From positions 1 to 64,000 of the forward strand of contig CAUVYP010001203.1 in the NCBI GenBank assembly GCA_963556195.1: DNA of 64,000 bases, written 5' to 3'. The translations under genes and the position numbers were made by a program. Shown one piece after another: positions 25,891 through 40,397 of this stretch. The notes beneath the pieces are model-generated. The model did not search any database. It was given only the letters and a program-made list of their open reading frames with translations, and was not told the origin of the DNA. The DNA comes from Sepiola atlantica. Taxonomy: Eukaryota > Mollusca > Cephalopoda > Sepiida > Sepiolidae. Numbering within the stretch: the stretch's first letter is position 1; the number at the start of each line of letters is the position of its first letter.

Positions 25891-27192
25891 TTAGTGCGAT
25901 TTAAAGTTGATATCGCTTTTGTTGATAACTTCCACATTTATAAGAATTGTGCTCCGAAACTTTGCAGACAATAGCGGACACACATTTTCTACTGAAGTAC
26001 GAAGTTTCAGAAGTTCAGCTCTTGTACTCCCGGAGATATGTCGATACAAACTGAATACGCAAAACATCAACAAAATTTAGTGCGATTTAAAAGGTATATC
26101 GCTTGTGTTAATAACTTCCACATTTATAAGAATTGTGCTATGAAACTTTGCAGACATTAGCCGACACACATTTTCTACTGAAGTACCAAGTTTCAGAAGT
26201 TCAGCTCTTGTACTCCCGGAGATATGTCGATACAAACTGAATACGCAAAACATCAACAAAATTTAGTGCGATTTTAAGTTGATATCGCTTTTGTTTATAA
26301 CTTCCACATTTATAAGAATTGTGCTCCGAAACTTTGCAGACATTAGCCGACACACATTTTCTACTGAAGTACGCAGTTTCAGAAGTTCAGCCCTTGTACT
26401 CCCGGAGATATGTCGATACAAACTGAATACGCAAAACATCAACAAAATTTAGTGCGATTTAAAAGGTATATCGCTTGTGTTAATAACTTCCACATTTATA
26501 AGAATTGTGCTACGAAACTTTGCAGACATTAGCCGACAAACATTTTCCACTGAAGTACCAAGTTTCAGAAGTTCAGCTCTTGTACTCCCGGAGATATGTC
26601 GATACAAACTGAATACGCAAAACATCAACAAAATTTAGTGCGATTTTAAGTTGATATCGCTTTTGTTTAAAACTTCCACATTTATAAGAATTGTGCTCCG
26701 AAACTTTGCAGACAATAGCAGACACACATTTTCTACTGAAGTACGAAGTTTCAGAAGTTCAGCTTTTGTACTCCCGGAGATATGTCGATACAAACTGAAT
26801 ACGCAAAACATCAACAAAATTTAGTGCGATTTAAAAGGTATATGGCTTGTGTTAATAACTTCCACATTTATAAGAATTGTGCTACGAAACTTTGCAGACA
26901 TTAGCCGACACACATTTTCCACTGAAGTACGAAGTTTCAGAAGTTCAGCTCTTGTACTCCCGGAGATATGTCGATACAAACTGAATACGCAAAACATCAA
27001 CAAAATTTAGTGCGATTTAAAAGGTATATCGCTTGTGTTAATAACTTCCACATTTATAAGAATTGTGCTACGAAACTTTGCAGACATTAGCCAACACACT
27101 TTTTCAACTGAAGTACCAAGTTTGAAAAGTTCAGCTCTTGTACTCTCGGAGATATGTCGATACAAACTGAATACGCAAAACATCAACAAAAT
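25891..27192. repeat. Seven-unit tandem duplication, copy 2
   Basis: Same seven-unit order as 24589-25890. It differs in a few places: gttgataac at 25923, and accaag instead of acgaag in the unit at 26077. Confidence 0.83.
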
Positions 27193-28494
27193 TTAGTGCG
27201 ATTTAAAAGGTATATCGCTTGTGTTAATAACTTCCACATTTATAAGAATTGTGCTACGAAACTTTGCAGACATTAGCCGACACACATTTTCCACTGAAGT
27301 ACGAAGTTTCAGAAGTTCAGCTCTTGTACTCCCGGAGATATGTCGATACAAACTGAATACGCAAAACATCAACAAAATTTAGTGCGATTTAAAAGGTATA
27401 TCGCTTGTGTTAATAACTTCCACATTTATAAGAATTGTGCTACGAAACTTTGCAGACATTAGCCAACACACTTTTTCAACTGAAGTACCAAGTTTCAGAA
27501 GTTCAGCTCTTGTACTCTCGGAGATATGTCGATACAAACTGAATACGCAAAACATCAACAAAATTTAGTGCGATTTTAAGTTGATATCGCTTTTGTTTAT
27601 AACTTCCACATTTATGAGAATTGTGCTCTGAAACTTTGCAGACATTAGCGGACACACATTTTCTACTGAAGTACCAAGTTTCAGAAGTTCAGCTCTTGTA
27701 CTCCCGGAGATATGTCGATACTAACTGAATACGCAAAACATCAACAAAATTTAGTGCGATTTAAAAGGTATATCGCTTGTGTTAATAACTTCCACATTTA
27801 TAAGAATTGTGCTCCGAAACTTTGCAGACATTAGCCAACACACTTTTTCAACTGAAGTACGAAGTTTCAGAAGTTCAGCTCTTGTACTCCCGGAGATATG
27901 TCGATACAAACTGAATACGCAAAACATCAACAAAATTTAGTGCGATTTTAAGTTGATATCGCTTTTGTTTATAACTTCCACATTTATAAGAATTGTGCTC
28001 CGAAACTTTGCAGACATTAGCCGACACACATTCTCTACTGAAGTACGCAGTTTCAGAAGTTCAGCCCTTGTACTCCCGGAGATATGTCGATACAAACTGA
28101 ATACGCAAAACATCAACAAAATTTAGTGCGATTTAAAGTTGATATCGCTTTTGTTAATAACTTCCACATTTATAAGAATTGTGCTCCGAAACTTTGCAGA
28201 CAATAGCGGACACACATTTTCTACTGAAGTACGAAGTTTCAGAAGTTCAGCTCTTGTACTCCCGGAGATATGTCGATACAAACTGAATACGCAAAACATC
28301 AACAAAATTTAGTGCGATTTAAAAGGTATATCGCTTGTGTTAATAACTTCCACATTTATAAGAATTGTGCTACGAAACTTTGCAGACATTAGCGGACACA
28401 CATTTTCTACTGAAGTACCAAGTTTCAGAAGTTCAGCTCTTGTACTCCCGGAGATATGTCGATACAAACTGAATACGCAAAACATCAACAAAAT
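27193..28494. repeat. g unit followed by the first f-TAG block (7 units)
   Basis: After a g unit (27193) come f (27379) and a unit (27565) with gatactaactg, which puts TAG early in the minus-strand frame. Then come an f-like unit with ctccgaaac (27751), A with acattctcta, and two more. The six-unit order from 27379 returns at 30727 and, as five units, at 32215. Confidence 0.82.
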
Positions 28495-29238
28495 TTAGTG
28501 CGATTTAAAAGGTATATGGCTTGTGTTAATAACTTCCACATTTATAAGAATTGTGCTACGAAACTTTGCAGACATTAGCCGACACACATTTTCCACTGAA
28601 GTACGAAGTTTCAGAAGTTCAGCTCTTGTACTCCCGGAGATATGTCGATACAAACTGAATACGCAAAACATCAACAAAATTTAGTGCGATTTAAAAGGTA
28701 TATCGCTTGTGTTAATAACTTCCACATTTATAAGAATTGTGCTACGAAACTTTGCAGACATTAGCCAACACACTTTTTCAACTGAAGTACCAAGTTTGAA
28801 AAGTTCAGCTCTTGTACTCTCGGAGATATGTCGATACAAACTGAATACGCAAAACATCAACAAAATTTAGTGCGATTTAAAAGGTATATCGCTTGTGTTA
28901 ATAACTTCCACATTTATAAGAATTGTGCTACGAAACTTTGCAGACATTAGCCGACACACATTTTCCACTGAAGTACGAAGTTTCAGAAGTTCAGCTCTTG
29001 TACTCCCGGAGATATGTCGATACAAACTGAATACGCAAAACATCAACAAAATTTAGTGCGATTTTAAGTTGATATCGCTTTTGTTTATAACTTCCACATT
29101 TATAAGAATTGTGCTCCGAAACTTTGCAGACAATAGCAGACACACATTTTCTACTGAAGTACGAAGTTTCAGAAGTTCAGCTTTTGTACTCCCGGAGATA
29201 TGTCGATACAAACTGAATACGCAAAACATCAACAAAAT
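28495..29238. repeat. Four-unit block c f' g h
   Basis: Its first three units repeat 26821-27378 at a distance of 1674 bp (nine units), including the rare agtttgaaaag of f'. It leads into the fourth copy of the left-edge unit set. Confidence 0.8.
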
Positions 29239-30726
29239 TTAGTGCGATTTTAAGTTGATATCGCTTTTGTTTATAACTTCCACATTTATAAGAATTGTGC
29301 TCCAGAACTTTGCAGACAATAGCGGACACACATTTTCTACTGAAGTACGAAGTTTCAGAAGTTCAGCTCTTGTACTCCCGGAGATATGTCGATACAAACT
29401 GAATACGCAAAACATAAACAAAATTTAGTGCGATTTAAAGTGGATATCGCTTTTGTTAATAACTTCCACATTTATAAGAATTGTGCTCCGAAACTTTGCA
29501 GACATTAGCGGACACACATTTTCTACTGAAGTACCAAGTTTCAGAAGTTCAGCTCTTGTACTCCCGGAGATATGTCGATACAAACTGAATACGCAAAACA
29601 TCAACAAAATTTAGTGCGATTTTAAGTTGATATCGCTTTTGTTTATAACTTCCACATTTATAAGAATTGTGCTCCGAAACTTTGCAGACATTAGCCGACA
29701 CACATTTTCTACTGAAGTACGCAGTTTCAGAAGTTCAGCCCTTGTACTCCCGGAGATATGTCGATACAAACTGAATACGCAAAACATCAACAAAATTTAG
29801 TGCGATTTAAAAGGTATATCGCTTGTGTTAATAACTTCCACATTTATAAGAATTGTGCTACGAAACTTTGCAGACAACAGCGGTAATACATATTCGCCTG
29901 AAGTACCAAGTTTCAGAAGTTCAGCTCTTGTACTCCCGGAGATATGTCGATACAAACTGAATACGCAAAACATCAACAAAATTTAGTGCGATTTTAAGTT
30001 GATATCGCTTTTGTTTATAGCTTCCACATTTATGAGACTTGTGCTCCGAAACTTTGCAGGCAATAGCGGACACACATTTTCTACTGAAGTACGAAGTTTC
30101 AGAAGTTCAGCTCTTGTACTCCCGGAGATATGTCGATACAAACTGAATACGCAAAACATCAACAAAATTTAGTGCGATTTTAAGTTGATATCGCTTTTGT
30201 TTATAGCTTCCACATTTATGAGACTTGTGCTCCGAAACTTTGCAGACATTAGCGGACACACATTTTCTACTGAAGTACGAAGTTTCAGAAGTTCAGCTCT
30301 TGTACTCCCGGAGATATGTCGATACAAACTGAATACGCAAAACATCAACAAAATTTAGTGCGATTTAAAAGGTATATCGCTTGTGTTAATAACTTCCACA
30401 TTTATAAGAATTGTGCTACGAAACTTTGCAGACATTAGCCGACACACATTTTCTACTGAAGTACGAAGTTTCAGAAGTTCAGCTCTTGTACTCCCGGAGA
30501 TATGTCGATACAAACTGAATACGCAAAACATCAACAAAATTTAGTGCGATTTTAAGTTGATATCGCTTTTGTTTATAACTTCCACATTTATAAGAATTGT
30601 GCTCCGAAACTTTGCAGACATTAGCCGACACACATTTTCTACTGAAGTACGCAGTTTCAGAAGTTCAGCCCTTGTACTCCCGGAGATATGTCGATACAAA
30701 CTGAATACGCAAAACATCAACAAAAT
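29239..30726. repeat. Recurrent unit set, copy 4 (8 units)
   Basis: Same order as 224-2083 but without the units corresponding to 968 and 1526. It keeps ctccagaac (29239), the divergent acagcggtaatac unit (29797) and two gagacttg units (29983 and 30169). Confidence 0.86.
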
Positions 30727-31842
30727 TTAGTGCGATTTAAAAGGTATATCGCTTGTGTTAATAACTTCCACATTTATAAGAATTGTGCTACGAAACTTTG
30801 CAGACATTAGCCAACACACTTTTTCAACTGAAGTACCAAGTTTCAGAAGTTCAGCTCTTGTACTCTCGGAGATATGTCGATACAAACTGAATACGCAAAA
30901 CATCAACAAAATTTAGTGCGATTTTAAGTTGATATCGCTTTTGTTTATAACTTCCACATTTATGAGAATTGTGCTCTGAAACTTTGCAGACATTAGCGGA
31001 CACACATTTTCTACTGAAGTACCAAGTTTCAGAAGTTCAGCTCTTGTACTCCCGGAGATATGTCGATACTAACTGAATACGCAAAACATCAACAAAATTT
31101 AGTGCGATTTAAAAGGTATATCGCTTGTGTTAATAACTTCCACATTTATAAGAATTGTGCTCCGAAACTTTGCAGACATTAGCCAACACACTTTTTCAAC
31201 TGAAGTACGAAGTTTCAGAAGTTCAGCTCTTGTACTCCCGGAGATATGTCGATACAAACTGAATACGCAAAACATCAACAAAATTTAGTGCGATTTTAAG
31301 TTGATATCGCTTTTGTTTATAACTTCCACATTTATAAGAATTGTGCTCCGAAACTTTGCAGACATTAGCCGACACACATTCTCTACTGAAGTACGCAGTT
31401 TCAGAAGTTCAGCCCTTGTACTCCCGGAGATATGTCGATACAAACTGAATACGCAAAACATCAACAAAATTTAGTGCGATTTAAAGTTGATATCGCTTTT
31501 GTTAATAACTTCCACATTTATAAGAATTGTGCTCCGAAACTTTGCAGACAATAGCGGACACACATTTTCTACTGAAGTACGAAGTTTCAGAAGTTCAGCT
31601 CTTGTACTCCCGGAGATATGTCGATACAAACTGAATACGCAAAACATCAACAAAATTTAGTGCGATTTAAAAGGTATATCGCTTGTGTTAATAACTTCCA
31701 CATTTATAAGAATTGTGCTACGAAACTTTGCAGACATTAGCGGACACACATTTTCTACTGAAGTACCAAGTTTCAGAAGTTCAGCTCTTGTACTCCCGGA
31801 GATATGTCGATACAAACTGAATACGCAAAACATCAACAAAAT
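30727..31842. repeat. f-TAG block, second copy (6 units)
   Basis: Repeats 27379-28494 unit for unit, including gatactaactg (at about 31068) and acattctcta. The distance is 3348 bp (18 units). Confidence 0.84.
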
Positions 31843-32214
31843 TTAGTGCGATTTAAAGTTGATATCGCTTTTGTTTATAACTTCCACATTTATAAGAATT
31901 GTGCTCCGAAACTTTGCAGACAATAGTGGACACATATTTTCTACTGAAGTACGAAGTTTCAGAAGTTCAGCCCTTGTACTCCCGGAGATATGTCGATACA
32001 AACTGAATACGCAAAACATCAACAAAATTTAGTGCGATTTTAAGTTGATATCGCTTTTGTTTATAACTTCCACATTTATGAGAATTGTGCTCTGAAACTT
32101 TGCAGACATTAGCGGACACACATTTTCTACTGAAGTACCAAGTTTCAGAAGTTCAGCTCTTGTACTCCCGGAGATATGTCGATACAAACTGAATACGCAA
32201 AACATCAACAAAAT
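31843..32214. repeat. Two units, types d' and e
   Basis: The d' unit joins the gatttaaagttg start to an aatagtggac body, so it is itself a mixture of two unit types. The pair recurs at 35377, 37237 and 37795. Confidence 0.78.
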
Positions 32215-33144
32215 TTAGTGCGATTTAAAAGGTATATCGCTTGTGTTAATAACTTCCACATTTATAAGAATTGTGCTACGAAACTTTGCAGACATTAGCC
32301 AACACACTTTTTCAACTGAAGTACCAAGTTTCAGAAGTTCAGCTCTTGTACTCTCGGAGATATGTCGATACAAACTGAATACGCAAAACATCAACAAAAT
32401 TTAGTGCGATTTTAAGTTGATATCGCTTTTGTTTATAACTTCCACATTTATGAGAATTGTGCTCTGAAACTTTGCAGACATTAGCGGACACACATTTTCT
32501 ACTGAAGTACCAAGTTTCAGAAGTTCAGCTCTTGTACTCCCGGAGATATGTCGATACTAACTGAATACGCAAAACATCAACAAAATTTAGTGCGATTTAA
32601 AAGGTATATCGCTTGTGTTAATAACTTCCACATTTATAAGAATTGTGCTCCGAAACTTTGCAGACATTAGCCAACACACTTTTTCAACTGAAGTACGAAG
32701 TTTCAGAAGTTCAGCTCTTGTACTCCCGGAGATATGTCGATACAAACTGAATACGCAAAACATCAACAAAATTTAGTGCGATTTTAAGTTGATATCGCTT
32801 TTGTTTATAACTTCCACATTTATAAGAATTGTGCTCCGAAACTTTGCAGACATTAGCCGACACACATTCTCTACTGAAGTACGCAGTTTCAGAAGTTCAG
32901 CCCTTGTACTCCCGGAGATATGTCGATACAAACTGAATACGCAAAACATCAACAAAATTTAGTGCGATTTAAAGTTGATATCGCTTTTGTTAATAACTTC
33001 CACATTTATAAGAATTGTGCTCCGAAACTTTGCAGACAATAGCGGACACACATTTTCTACTGAAGTACGAAGTTTCAGAAGTTCAGCTCTTGTACTCCCG
33101 GAGATATGTCGATACAAACTGAATTCGCAAAACATCAACAAAAT
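32215..33144. repeat. f-TAG block, third copy (5 units)
   Basis: Same order as 30727 at a distance of 1488 bp (eight units). The last unit (32959) has a private gaattcgca. Confidence 0.83.
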
Positions 33145-34446
33145 TTAGTGCGATTTAAAAGGTATATCGCTTGTGTTAATAACTTCCACATTTATAAGAA
33201 TTGTGCTACGAAACTTTGCAGACATTAGCCGACACACATTTTCTACTGAAGTACGAAGTTTCAGAAGTTCAACTCTTGTACTCCCGGAGATATGTCGATA
33301 CAAACTGAATACGCAAAACATCAACAAAATTTAGTGCGATTTTAAGTTGATATCGCTTTTGTTTATAACTTCCACATTTATAAGAATTGTGCTCCGAAAC
33401 TTTGCAGACATTAGCCGACACACATTTTCTACTGAAGTACGCAGTTTCAGAAGTTCAGCCCTTGTACTCCCGGAGATATGTCGATACAAACTGAATACGC
33501 AAAACATCAACAAAATTTAGTGCGATTTAAAAGGTATATCGCTTGTGTTAATAACTTCCACATTTATAAGAATTGTGCTACGAAACTTTGCAGACATTAG
33601 CCGACACACATTTTCCACTGAAGTACCAAGTTTCAGAAGTTCAGCTCTTGTACTCCCGGAGATATGTCGATACAAACTGAATACGCAAAACATCAACAAA
33701 ATTTAGTGCGATTTTAAGTTGATATCGCTTTTGTTTAAAACTTCCACATTTATAAGAATTGTGCTCCGAAACTTTGCAGACAATAGCAGACACACATTTT
33801 CTACTGAAGTACGAAGTTTCAGAAGTTCAGCTCTTGTACTCCCGGAGATATGTCGATACAAACTGAATACGCAAAACATCAACAAAATTTAGTGCGATTT
33901 AAAAAGTATATGGCTTGTGTTAATAACTTCCACATTTATAAGAATTGTGCTACGAAACTTTGCAGACATTAGCCGACACACATTTTCCACTGAAGTACGA
34001 AGTTTCAGAAGTTCAGCTCTTGTACTCCCGGAGATATGTCGATACAAACTGAATACGCAAAACATCAACAAAATTTAGTGCGATTTTAAGTTGATATCGC
34101 TTTTGTTTATAACTTCCACATTTATAAGAATTGTGCTCCGAAACTTTGCAGACAATAGTGGACACATATTTTCTACTGAAGTACGAAGTTTCAGAAGTTC
34201 AGCCCTTGTACTCCCGGAGATATGTCGATACAAACTGAATACGCAAAACATCAACAAAATTTAGTGCGATTTAAAGTTGATATCGCTTTTGTTAATAACT
34301 TCCACATTTATAAGAATTGTGCTCCGAAACTTTGCAGACAATAGCGGACACACATTTTCTACTGAAGTACGAAGTTTCAGAAGTTCAGCTCTTGTACTCC
34401 CGGAGATATGTCGATACAAACTGAATACGCAAAACATCAACAAAAT
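33145..34446. repeat. Seven-unit tandem, copy 1
   Basis: The order is g A a b c d plus a gatttaaagttg unit, 1302 bp, repeated in its first six positions from 34447. Private changes include ttcaactctt (33145) and aaaaagtat (33889). Confidence 0.83.
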
Positions 34447-35562
34447 TTAGTGCGATTTAAAAGGTATATCGCTTGTGTTAATAACTTCCACATTTATAAG
34501 AATTGTGCTACGAAACTTTGCAGACATTAGCCGACACACATTTTCTACTGAAGTACGAAGTTTCAGAAGTTCAGCTCTTGTACTCCCGGAGATATGTCGA
34601 TACAAACTGAATACGCAAAACATCAACAAAATTTAGTGCGATTTTAAGTTGATATCGCTTTTGTTTATAACTTCCACATTTATAAGAATTGTGCTCCGAA
34701 ACTTTGCAGACATTAGCCGACACACATTTTCTACTGAAGTACGCAGTTTCAGAAGTTCAGCCCTTGTACTCCCGGAGATATGTCGATACAAACTGAATAC
34801 GCAAAACATCAACAAAATTTAGTGCGATTTAAAAGGTATATCGCTTGTGTTAATAACTTCCACATTTATAAGAATTGTGCTACGAAACTTTGCAGACATT
34901 AGCCGACACACATTTTCCACTGAAGTACCAAGTTTCAGAAGTTCAGCTCTTGTACTCCCGGAGATATGTCGATACAAACTGAATACGCAAAACATCAACA
35001 AAATTTAGTGCGATTTTAAGTTGATATCGCTTTTGTTTAAAACTTCCACATTTATAAGAATTGTGCTCCGAAACTTTGCAGACAATAGCAGACACACATT
35101 TTCTACTGAAGTACGAAGTTTCAGAAGTTCAGCTTTTGTACTCCCGGAGATATGTCGATACAAACTGAATACGCAAAACATCAACAAAATTTAGTGCGAT
35201 TTAAAAGGTATATGGCTTGTGTTAATAACTTCCACATTTATAAGAATTGTGCTACGAAACTTTGCAGACATTAGCCGACACACATTTTCCACTGAAGTAC
35301 GAAGTTTCAGAAGTTCAGCTCTTGTACTCCCGGAGATATGTCGATACAAACTGAATACGCAAAACATCAACAAAATTTAGTGCGATTTAAAGTTGATATC
35401 GCTTTTGTTTATAACTTCCACATTTATAAGAATTGTGCTCCGAAACTTTGCAGACAATAGTGGACACATATTTTCTACTGAAGTACGAAGTTTCAGAAGT
35501 TCAGCCCTTGTACTCCCGGAGATATGTCGATACAAACTGAATACGCAAAACATCAACAAAAT
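34447..35562. repeat. Seven-unit tandem, copy 2 (6 units)
   Basis: The order is g A a b c d'. The sixth unit carries the gatttaaagttg start of the seventh unit of copy 1 on a d body, as expected if units 6 and 7 were fused by an unequal exchange. Confidence 0.78.
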
Positions 35563-38500
35563 TTAGTGCGATTTTAAGTTGATATCGCTTTTGTTTATAA
35601 CTTCCACATTTATGAGAATTGTGCTCTGAAACTTTGCAGACATTAGCGGACACACATTTTCTACTGAAGTACCAAGTTTCAGAAGTTCAGCTCTTGTACT
35701 CCCGGAGATATGTCGATACAAACTGAATACGCAAAACATCAACAAAATTTAGTGCGATTTAAAAGGTATATCGCTTGTGTTAATAACTTCCACATTTATA
35801 AGAATTGTGCTACGAAACTTTGCAGACATTAGCCAACACACTTTTTCAACTGAAGTACCAAGTTTCAGAAGTTCAGCTCTTGTACTCTCGGAGATATGTC
35901 GATACAAACTGAATACGCAAAACATCAACAAAATTTAGTGCGATTTAAAAGGTATATCGCTTGTGTTAATAACTTCCACATTTATAAGAATTGTGCTACG
36001 AAACTTTGCAGACATTAGCCGACACACATTTTCCACTGAAGTACGAAGTTTCAGAAGTTCAGCTCTTGTACTCCCGGAGATATGTCGATACAAACTGAAT
36101 ACGCAAAACATCAACAAAATTTAGTGCGATTTTAAGTTGATATCGCTTTTGTTTATAACTTCCACATTTATAAGAATTGTGCTCCGAAACTTTGCAGACA
36201 ATAGCAGACACACATTTTCTACTGAAGTACGAAGTTTCAGAAGTTCAGCTTTTGTACTCCCGGAGATATGTCGATACAAACTGAATACGCAAAACATCAA
36301 CAAAATTTAGTGCGATTTTAAGTTGATATCGCTTTTGTTTATCACTTCCACATTTATAAGAATTGTGCTCCGAAACTTTGCAGACAATAGTGGACACATA
36401 TTTTCTACTGAAGTACGAAGTTTCAGAAGTTCAGCCCTTGTACTCCCGGAGATATGTCGATACAAACTGAATACGCAAAACATCAACAAAATTTAGTGCG
36501 ATTTTAAGTTGATATCGCTTTTGTTTAAAACTTCCACATTTATAAGAATTGTGCTCCGAAACTTTGCAGACAATAGCAGACACACATTTTCTACTGAAGT
36601 ACGAAGTTTCAGAAGTTCAGCTTTTGTACTCCCGGAGATATGTCGATACAAACTGAATACGCAAAACATCAACAAAATTTAGTGCGATTTTAAGTTGATA
36701 TCGCTTTTGTTTATAACTTCCACATTTATAAGAATTGTGCTCCGAAACTTTGCAGACAATAGTGGACACATATTTTCTACTGAAGTACGAAGTTTCAGAA
36801 GTTCAGCTCTTGTACTCCCGGAGATATGTCGATACTAACTGAATACGCAAAACATCAACAAAATTTAGTGCGATTTAAAAGGTATATCGCTTGTGTTAAT
36901 AACTTCCACATTTATAAGAATTGTGCTACGAAACTTTGCAGACATTAGCCAACACACTTTTTCAACTGAAGTACCAAGTTTCAGAAGTTCAGCTCTTGTA
37001 CTCTCGGAGATATGTCGATACAAACTGAATACGCAAAACATCAACAAAATTTAGTGCGATTTAAAAGGTATATCGCTTGTGTTAATAACTTCCACATTTA
37101 TAAGAATTGTGCTACGAAACTTTGCAGACATTAGCAGACACACATTTTCCACTGAAGTACGAAGTTTCAGAAGTTCAGCTCTTGTACTCCCGGAGATATG
37201 TCGATACAAACTGAATACGCAAAACATCAACAAAATTTAGTGCGATTTAAAGTTGATATCGCTTTTGTTTATAACTTCCACATTTATAAGAATTGTGCTC
37301 CGAAACTTTGCAGACAATAGTGGACACATATTTTCTACTGAAGTACGAAGTTTCAGAAGTTCAGCCCTTGTACTTCCGGAGATATGTCGATACAAACTGA
37401 ATACGCAAAACATCAACAAAATTTAGTGCGATTTTAAGTTGATATCGCTTTTGTTTATAACTTCCACATTTATGAGAATTGTGCTCTGAAACTTTGCAGA
37501 CATTAGCGGACACACATTTTCTACTGAAGTACCAAGTTTCAGAAGTTCAGCTCTTGTACTCCCGGAGATATGTCGATACAAACTGAATACGCAAAACATC
37601 AACAAAATTTAGTGCGATTTAAAAGGTATATGGCTTGTGTTAATAACTTCCACATTTATAAGAATTGTGCTACGAAACTTTGCAGACATTAGCCGACACA
37701 CATTTTCCACTGAAGTACGAAGTTTCAGAAGTTTAGCTCTTGTACTCCCGGAGATATGTCGATACAAACTGAATACGCAAAACATCAACAAAATTTAGTG
37801 CGATTTAAAGTTGATATCGCTTTTGTTTATAACTTCCACATTTATAAGAATTGTGCTCCGAAACTTTGCAGAAAATAGTGGACACATATTTTCTACTGAA
37901 GTACGAAGTTTCAGAAGTTCAGCCCTTGTACTCCCGGAGATATGTCGATACAAACTGAATACGCAAAACATCAACAAAATTTAGTGCGATTTTAAGTTGA
38001 TATCGCTTTTGTTTATAACTTCCACATTTATGAGAATTGTGCTCTGAACCTTTGCAGACATTAGCGGACACACATTTTCTACTGAAGTACCAAGTTTCAG
38101 AAGTTCAGCTCTTGTACTCCCGGAGATATGTCGATACAAACTGAATACGCAAAACATCAACAAAATTTAGTGCGATTTAAAAGGTATATCGCTTGTGTTA
38201 ATAACTTCCACATTTATAAGAATTGTGCTACGAAACTTTGCAGACATTAGCCAACACACTTTTTCAACTGAAGTACCAAGTTTCAGAAGTTCAGCCCTTG
38301 TACTCTCGGAGATATGTCGATACAAACTGAATACGCAAAACATCAACAAAATTTAGTGCGATATAAAAGGTATATCGCTTGTGTTAATAACTTCCACATT
38401 TATAAGAATTGTGCTACGAAACTTTGCAGACATTAGCCGACACACATTTTCCACTGAAGTACGAAGTTTCAGAAGTTCAGCTCTTGTACTCCCGGAGATA

Positions 38501-40397
38501 TGTCGATACAAACTGAATACGCAAAACATCAACAAAATTTAGTGCGATTTTAAGTTGATATCGCTTTTGTTTATAACTTCCACATTTATAAGAATTGTGC
38601 TCCGAAACTTTGCAGACAATAGCAGACACACATTTTCTACTGAAGTACGAAGTTTCAGAAGTTCAGCTTTTGTACTCCCGGAGATATGTCGATACAAACT
38701 GAATACGCAAAACATCAACAAAATTTAGTGCGATTTAAAAGGTATATGGCTTGTGTTAATAACTTCCACATTTATAAGAATTGTGCTACGAAACTTTGCA
38801 GACATTAGCCGACACACATTTTCCACTGAAGTACGAAGTTTCAGAAGTTCAGCTCTTGTACTCCCGGAGATATGTCGATACAAACTGAATACGCAAAACA
38901 TCAACAAAATTTAGTGCGATTTTAAGTTGATATCGCTTTTGTTTATAACTTCCACATTTATAAGAATTGTGCTCCGAAACTTTGCAGACAATAGTGGACA
39001 CATATTTTCTACTGAAGTACGAAGTTTCAGAAGTTCAGCTCTTGTACTCCCGGAGATATGTCGATACAAACTGAATACGCAAAACATCAACAAAATTTAG
39101 TGCGATTTTAAGTTGATATCGCTTTTGTTTATCACTTCCACATTTATAAGAATTGTGCTCCGAAACTTTGCAGACAATAGTGGACACATATTTTCTACTG
39201 AAGTACGAAGTTTCAGAAGTTCAGCCCTTGTACTCCCGGAGATATGTCGATACAAACTGAATACGCAAAACATCAACAAAATTTAGTGCGATTTTAAGTT
39301 GATATCGCTTTTGTTTAAAACTTCCACATTTATAAGAATTGTGCTCCGAAACTTTGCAGACAATAGCAGACACACATTTTCTACTGAAGTACGAAGTTTC
39401 AGAAGTTCAGCTTTTGTACTCCGGAGATATGTCGATACAAACTGAATACGCAAAACATCAACAAAATTTAGTGCGATTTAAAAGGTATATGGCTTGTGTT
39501 AATAACTTCCACATTTATAAGAATTGTGCTACGAAACTTTGCAGACATTAGCCGACACACATTTTCCACTGAAGTACGAAGTTTCAGAAGTTCAGCTCTT
39601 GTACTCCCGGAGATATGTCGATACAAACTGAATACGCAAAACATCAACAAAATTTAGTGCGATTTTAAGTTGATATCGCTTTTGTTTATAACTTCCACAT
39701 TTATAAGAATTGTGCTCCGAAACTTTGCAGACAATAGTGGACACATATTTTCTACTGAAGTACGAAGTTTCAGAAGTTCAGCCCTTGTACTCCCGGAGAT
39801 ATGTCGATACAAACTGAATACGCAAAACATCAACAAAATTTAGTGCGATTTTAAGTTGATATCGCTTTTGTTTAAAACTTCCACATTTATAAGAATTGTG
39901 CTCCGAAACTTTGCAGACAATAGCAGACACACATTTTCTACTGAAGTACGAAGTTTCAGAAGTTCAGCTTTTGTACTCCCGGAGATATGTCGATACAAAC
40001 TGAATACGCAAAACATCAACAAAATTTAGTGCGATTTAAAAGGTATATGGCTTGTGTTAATAACTTCCACATTTATAAGAATTGTGCTACGAAACTTTGC
40101 AGACATTAGCCGACACACATTTTCCACTGAAGTACGAAGTTTCAGAAGTTCAGCTCTTGTACTCCCGGAGATATGTCGATACAAACTGAATACGCAAAAC
40201 ATCAACAAAATTTAGTGCGATTTTAAGTTGATATCGCTTTTGTTTATAACTTCCACATTTATAAGAATTGTGCTCCGAAACTTTGCAGACAATAGTGAAC
40301 ACATATTTTCTACTGAAGTACGAAGTTTCAGAAGTTCAGCTCTTGTACTCCCGGAGATATGTCGATACAAACTGAATACGCAAAACATCAACAAAAT
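35563..40397. repeat. Mosaic of 26 satellite units
   Basis: Types b c d d' e f g h shuffled without one clean period. Local echoes are d' e at 37237 and 37795, and d units with atcacttcc at 36307 and 39097. Private changes include cagaaaatag (37871), gaacctttg (38047) and gatataaaag (38361). One unit (39283) is 185 bp. Confidence 0.8.
39283..39467. repeat. 185 bp satellite unit, private deletion
   Basis: One C is missing from the actcccgg run (tactccgg at about 39417). I do not see this elsewhere in the window. It closes the minus-strand frame and opens a chance 70-codon frame on the plus strand. Confidence 0.9.

Noticed and set aside
39339..39551. 70-codon plus-strand frame
   Set aside because: It is opened by the single-base deletion in the 185 bp unit at 39283. 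It is one copy with no other support.
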